NCBI GenBank assembly: GCA_037380725.1 | Contig: JARRRL010000027.1 | Span: forward strand, 1-14,208 | DNA: 14,208 bases | Direction: 5' to 3' | Source: JARRRL01 sp037380725 | GTDB taxonomy: Bacteria > Pseudomonadota > Gammaproteobacteria > Pseudomonadales > JANQJO01 | In this document: piece by piece, positions 13,317 through 14,208 of the stretch | Layout of the letters: every line of letters begins with the position of its first letter | Numbering within the stretch: position 1 is the first letter of the stretch | Translations under genes and position numbers: made by a program | Notes under the pieces: generated by a model | What the model was told of the DNA's origin: nothing | The model's input: only the letters and a program-made list of their open reading frames with translations | Databases searched by the model: none

Positions 13317-14208
13317 TTGGTAAACACGTTCATTCCTTATCGCTTGTTTTTCTTAGCGCTGATTTTCAGCGGGAGTAGCGCAGCAAGCGCTCAAATCTGC
13401 ACAAGCGAAAACAGCGTGACACTGCGCAATAATAAAACTACGATCATAGATTACCGCCGCTCATCTGTCAGTGAAAACCCCTTGTTTAATCCTTCTCGAC
13501 TTGTTGGTGGTGACACCGTCTGTATATATGGAGCGCAAGATGGACGAGCACCCGGTCTCAAAATACGCAATTTTTATAACGCACCAAATCTGTCTGAGTC
13601 AAACCCCATTCGTTTTATCAACGCTGGTGGGCAGGTTGTGCTGGGCGATAACAACACGGATACGCCCGTGTACGTGCAAAACAGTCGCCACCTGATTCTG
13701 AGTGGCACGGGTGTAGAGGGCGTAACCTACGGCTTTCTAGTAGATGGTGAAAACATCAGCTCTGAAGGCGTAAAACTGAGCAACCGCACCAGTCATATTG
13801 AGCTGGATCATTGGGAAATCAGTAACGTCATCAAAATCGGTCTTCATCTTAGGGGACACGCAAACTGCGCTGACGCCTCCCCACCGGAAGGCGTTAGCTA
13901 CCGTCATGTCTATGATCTGGATGGCGATGGCTTTGCTCAAAAAGGCTGGATACTGGGATACAACTTCCTAAATCAACCTATTTACGATCCAGGTGACGTG
14001 GATGATGTACTCACTCAAAATAACTTCACCATTCGCAATATCAGTATTCACCACAATTACGTACACGATACGGGCACGGAAGGCATGTACCTCGGTCAAA
14101 ATATGGTAGACCATTTGTATCGTCACGATGGTTCTCGAGGCCCAGCCATGGGGAGTAAGATCACCTGCCGATACAAAAATCCAAACCTACCCAACGACTA
14201 CCAGCCCT
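13317..14208 (+). CDS. Secreted right-handed beta-helix-like protein (5' part, truncated by window edge)
   Basis: The visible 297 residues start at TTG with a strong AAGGAG and remain open to the window end. Residues 1-25 form a Sec signal peptide: a short N-region with Arg9, a hydrophobic core (LFFLALIF) and the probable cleavage site ASA before Gln26. The mature part has many short beta-prone stretches with repeated Asn, Gly and His turns, such as NFTIRNISIHHNYVHDTG, typical of parallel beta-helix proteins (NosD/pectate-lyase-like repeats). Several cysteines (in QICTSENS, DTVCIYG, HANCADAS, SKITCRY) fit disulphides outside the cytoplasm. Such proteins often bind or cleave polysaccharides, but no catalytic motif can be assigned, so the function stays open. 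It has no evident link with the polyketide genes. Confidence 0.7.
   Translation, partial: MVNTFIPYRLFFLALIFSGSSAASAQICTSENSVTLRNNKTTIIDYRRSSVSENPLFNPSRLVGGDTVCIYGAQDGRAPGLKIRNFYNAPNLSESNPIRFINAGGQVVLGDNNTDTPVYVQNSRHLILSGTGVEGVTYGFLVDGENISSEGVKLSNRTSHIELDHWEISNVIKIGLHLRGHANCADASPPEGVSYRHVYDLDGDGFAQKGWILGYNFLNQPIYDPGDVDDVLTQNNFTIRNISIHHNYVHDTGTEGMYLGQNMVDHLYRHDGSRGPAMGSKITCRYKNPNLPNDYQP

Overview
The window looks like a chromosomal segment of a polyketide-producing, probably Gram-negative proteobacterium. By eye the base composition is roughly half G+C. Gene starts carry AAGGAG-type ribosome sites, and the last gene encodes a Sec-type signal peptide. A gammaproteobacterium is my best guess, but no marker gene here fixes the taxon. 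I see no rRNA, tRNA, CRISPR array or insertion sequence.

Layout. Positions 1-198 hold the 3' end of an unrecognised gene. Positions 199-1212 are about 1 kb without a convincing gene. This stretch is packed with short tandem duplications (units of 14, 15, 16, 16, 18, 23 and 35 bp), a duplicated sigma70-promoter-like unit, a palindrome lying over another promoter-like sequence, and a hairpin. A 30-codon ORF (1124-1216) overlaps the start of the next gene by ATGA.

The core is a three-gene forward operon (1213-11228). The first gene encodes a 2723-residue, single-module, fully reducing type I polyketide synthase with the order KS-AT-DH-(structural KR)-ER-KR-ACP-TE-TE. All catalytic residues I looked for are present. 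Both terminal thioesterase domains carry cysteine in place of the usual serine nucleophile (GHCMG and GHCLG). Two paralogous membrane di-iron desaturase/hydroxylase-like genes follow, the first 33 bp downstream and the second overlapping it by ATGA. My inference is that the synthase makes a reduced, lipid-like acyl chain, probably iteratively, that the two membrane oxidases then desaturate or hydroxylate it, and that the cysteine thioesterases control release or editing. No starter-loading enzyme, phosphopantetheinyl transferase, transporter or regulator is visible, so the cluster is either minimal or extends beyond the window.

A perfect 13-bp hairpin separates this operon from a convergent pair on the minus strand: an AlkC-type DNA glycosylase with a C-terminal Ig-like domain (11339-12478), preceded by an NADPH-dependent FMN reductase family protein (12559-13107). 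Divergent from these, and running off the right edge, is a secreted protein with beta-helix character that starts at TTG (13317 onward). These genes look like housekeeping or accessory functions rather than parts of the polyketide pathway.
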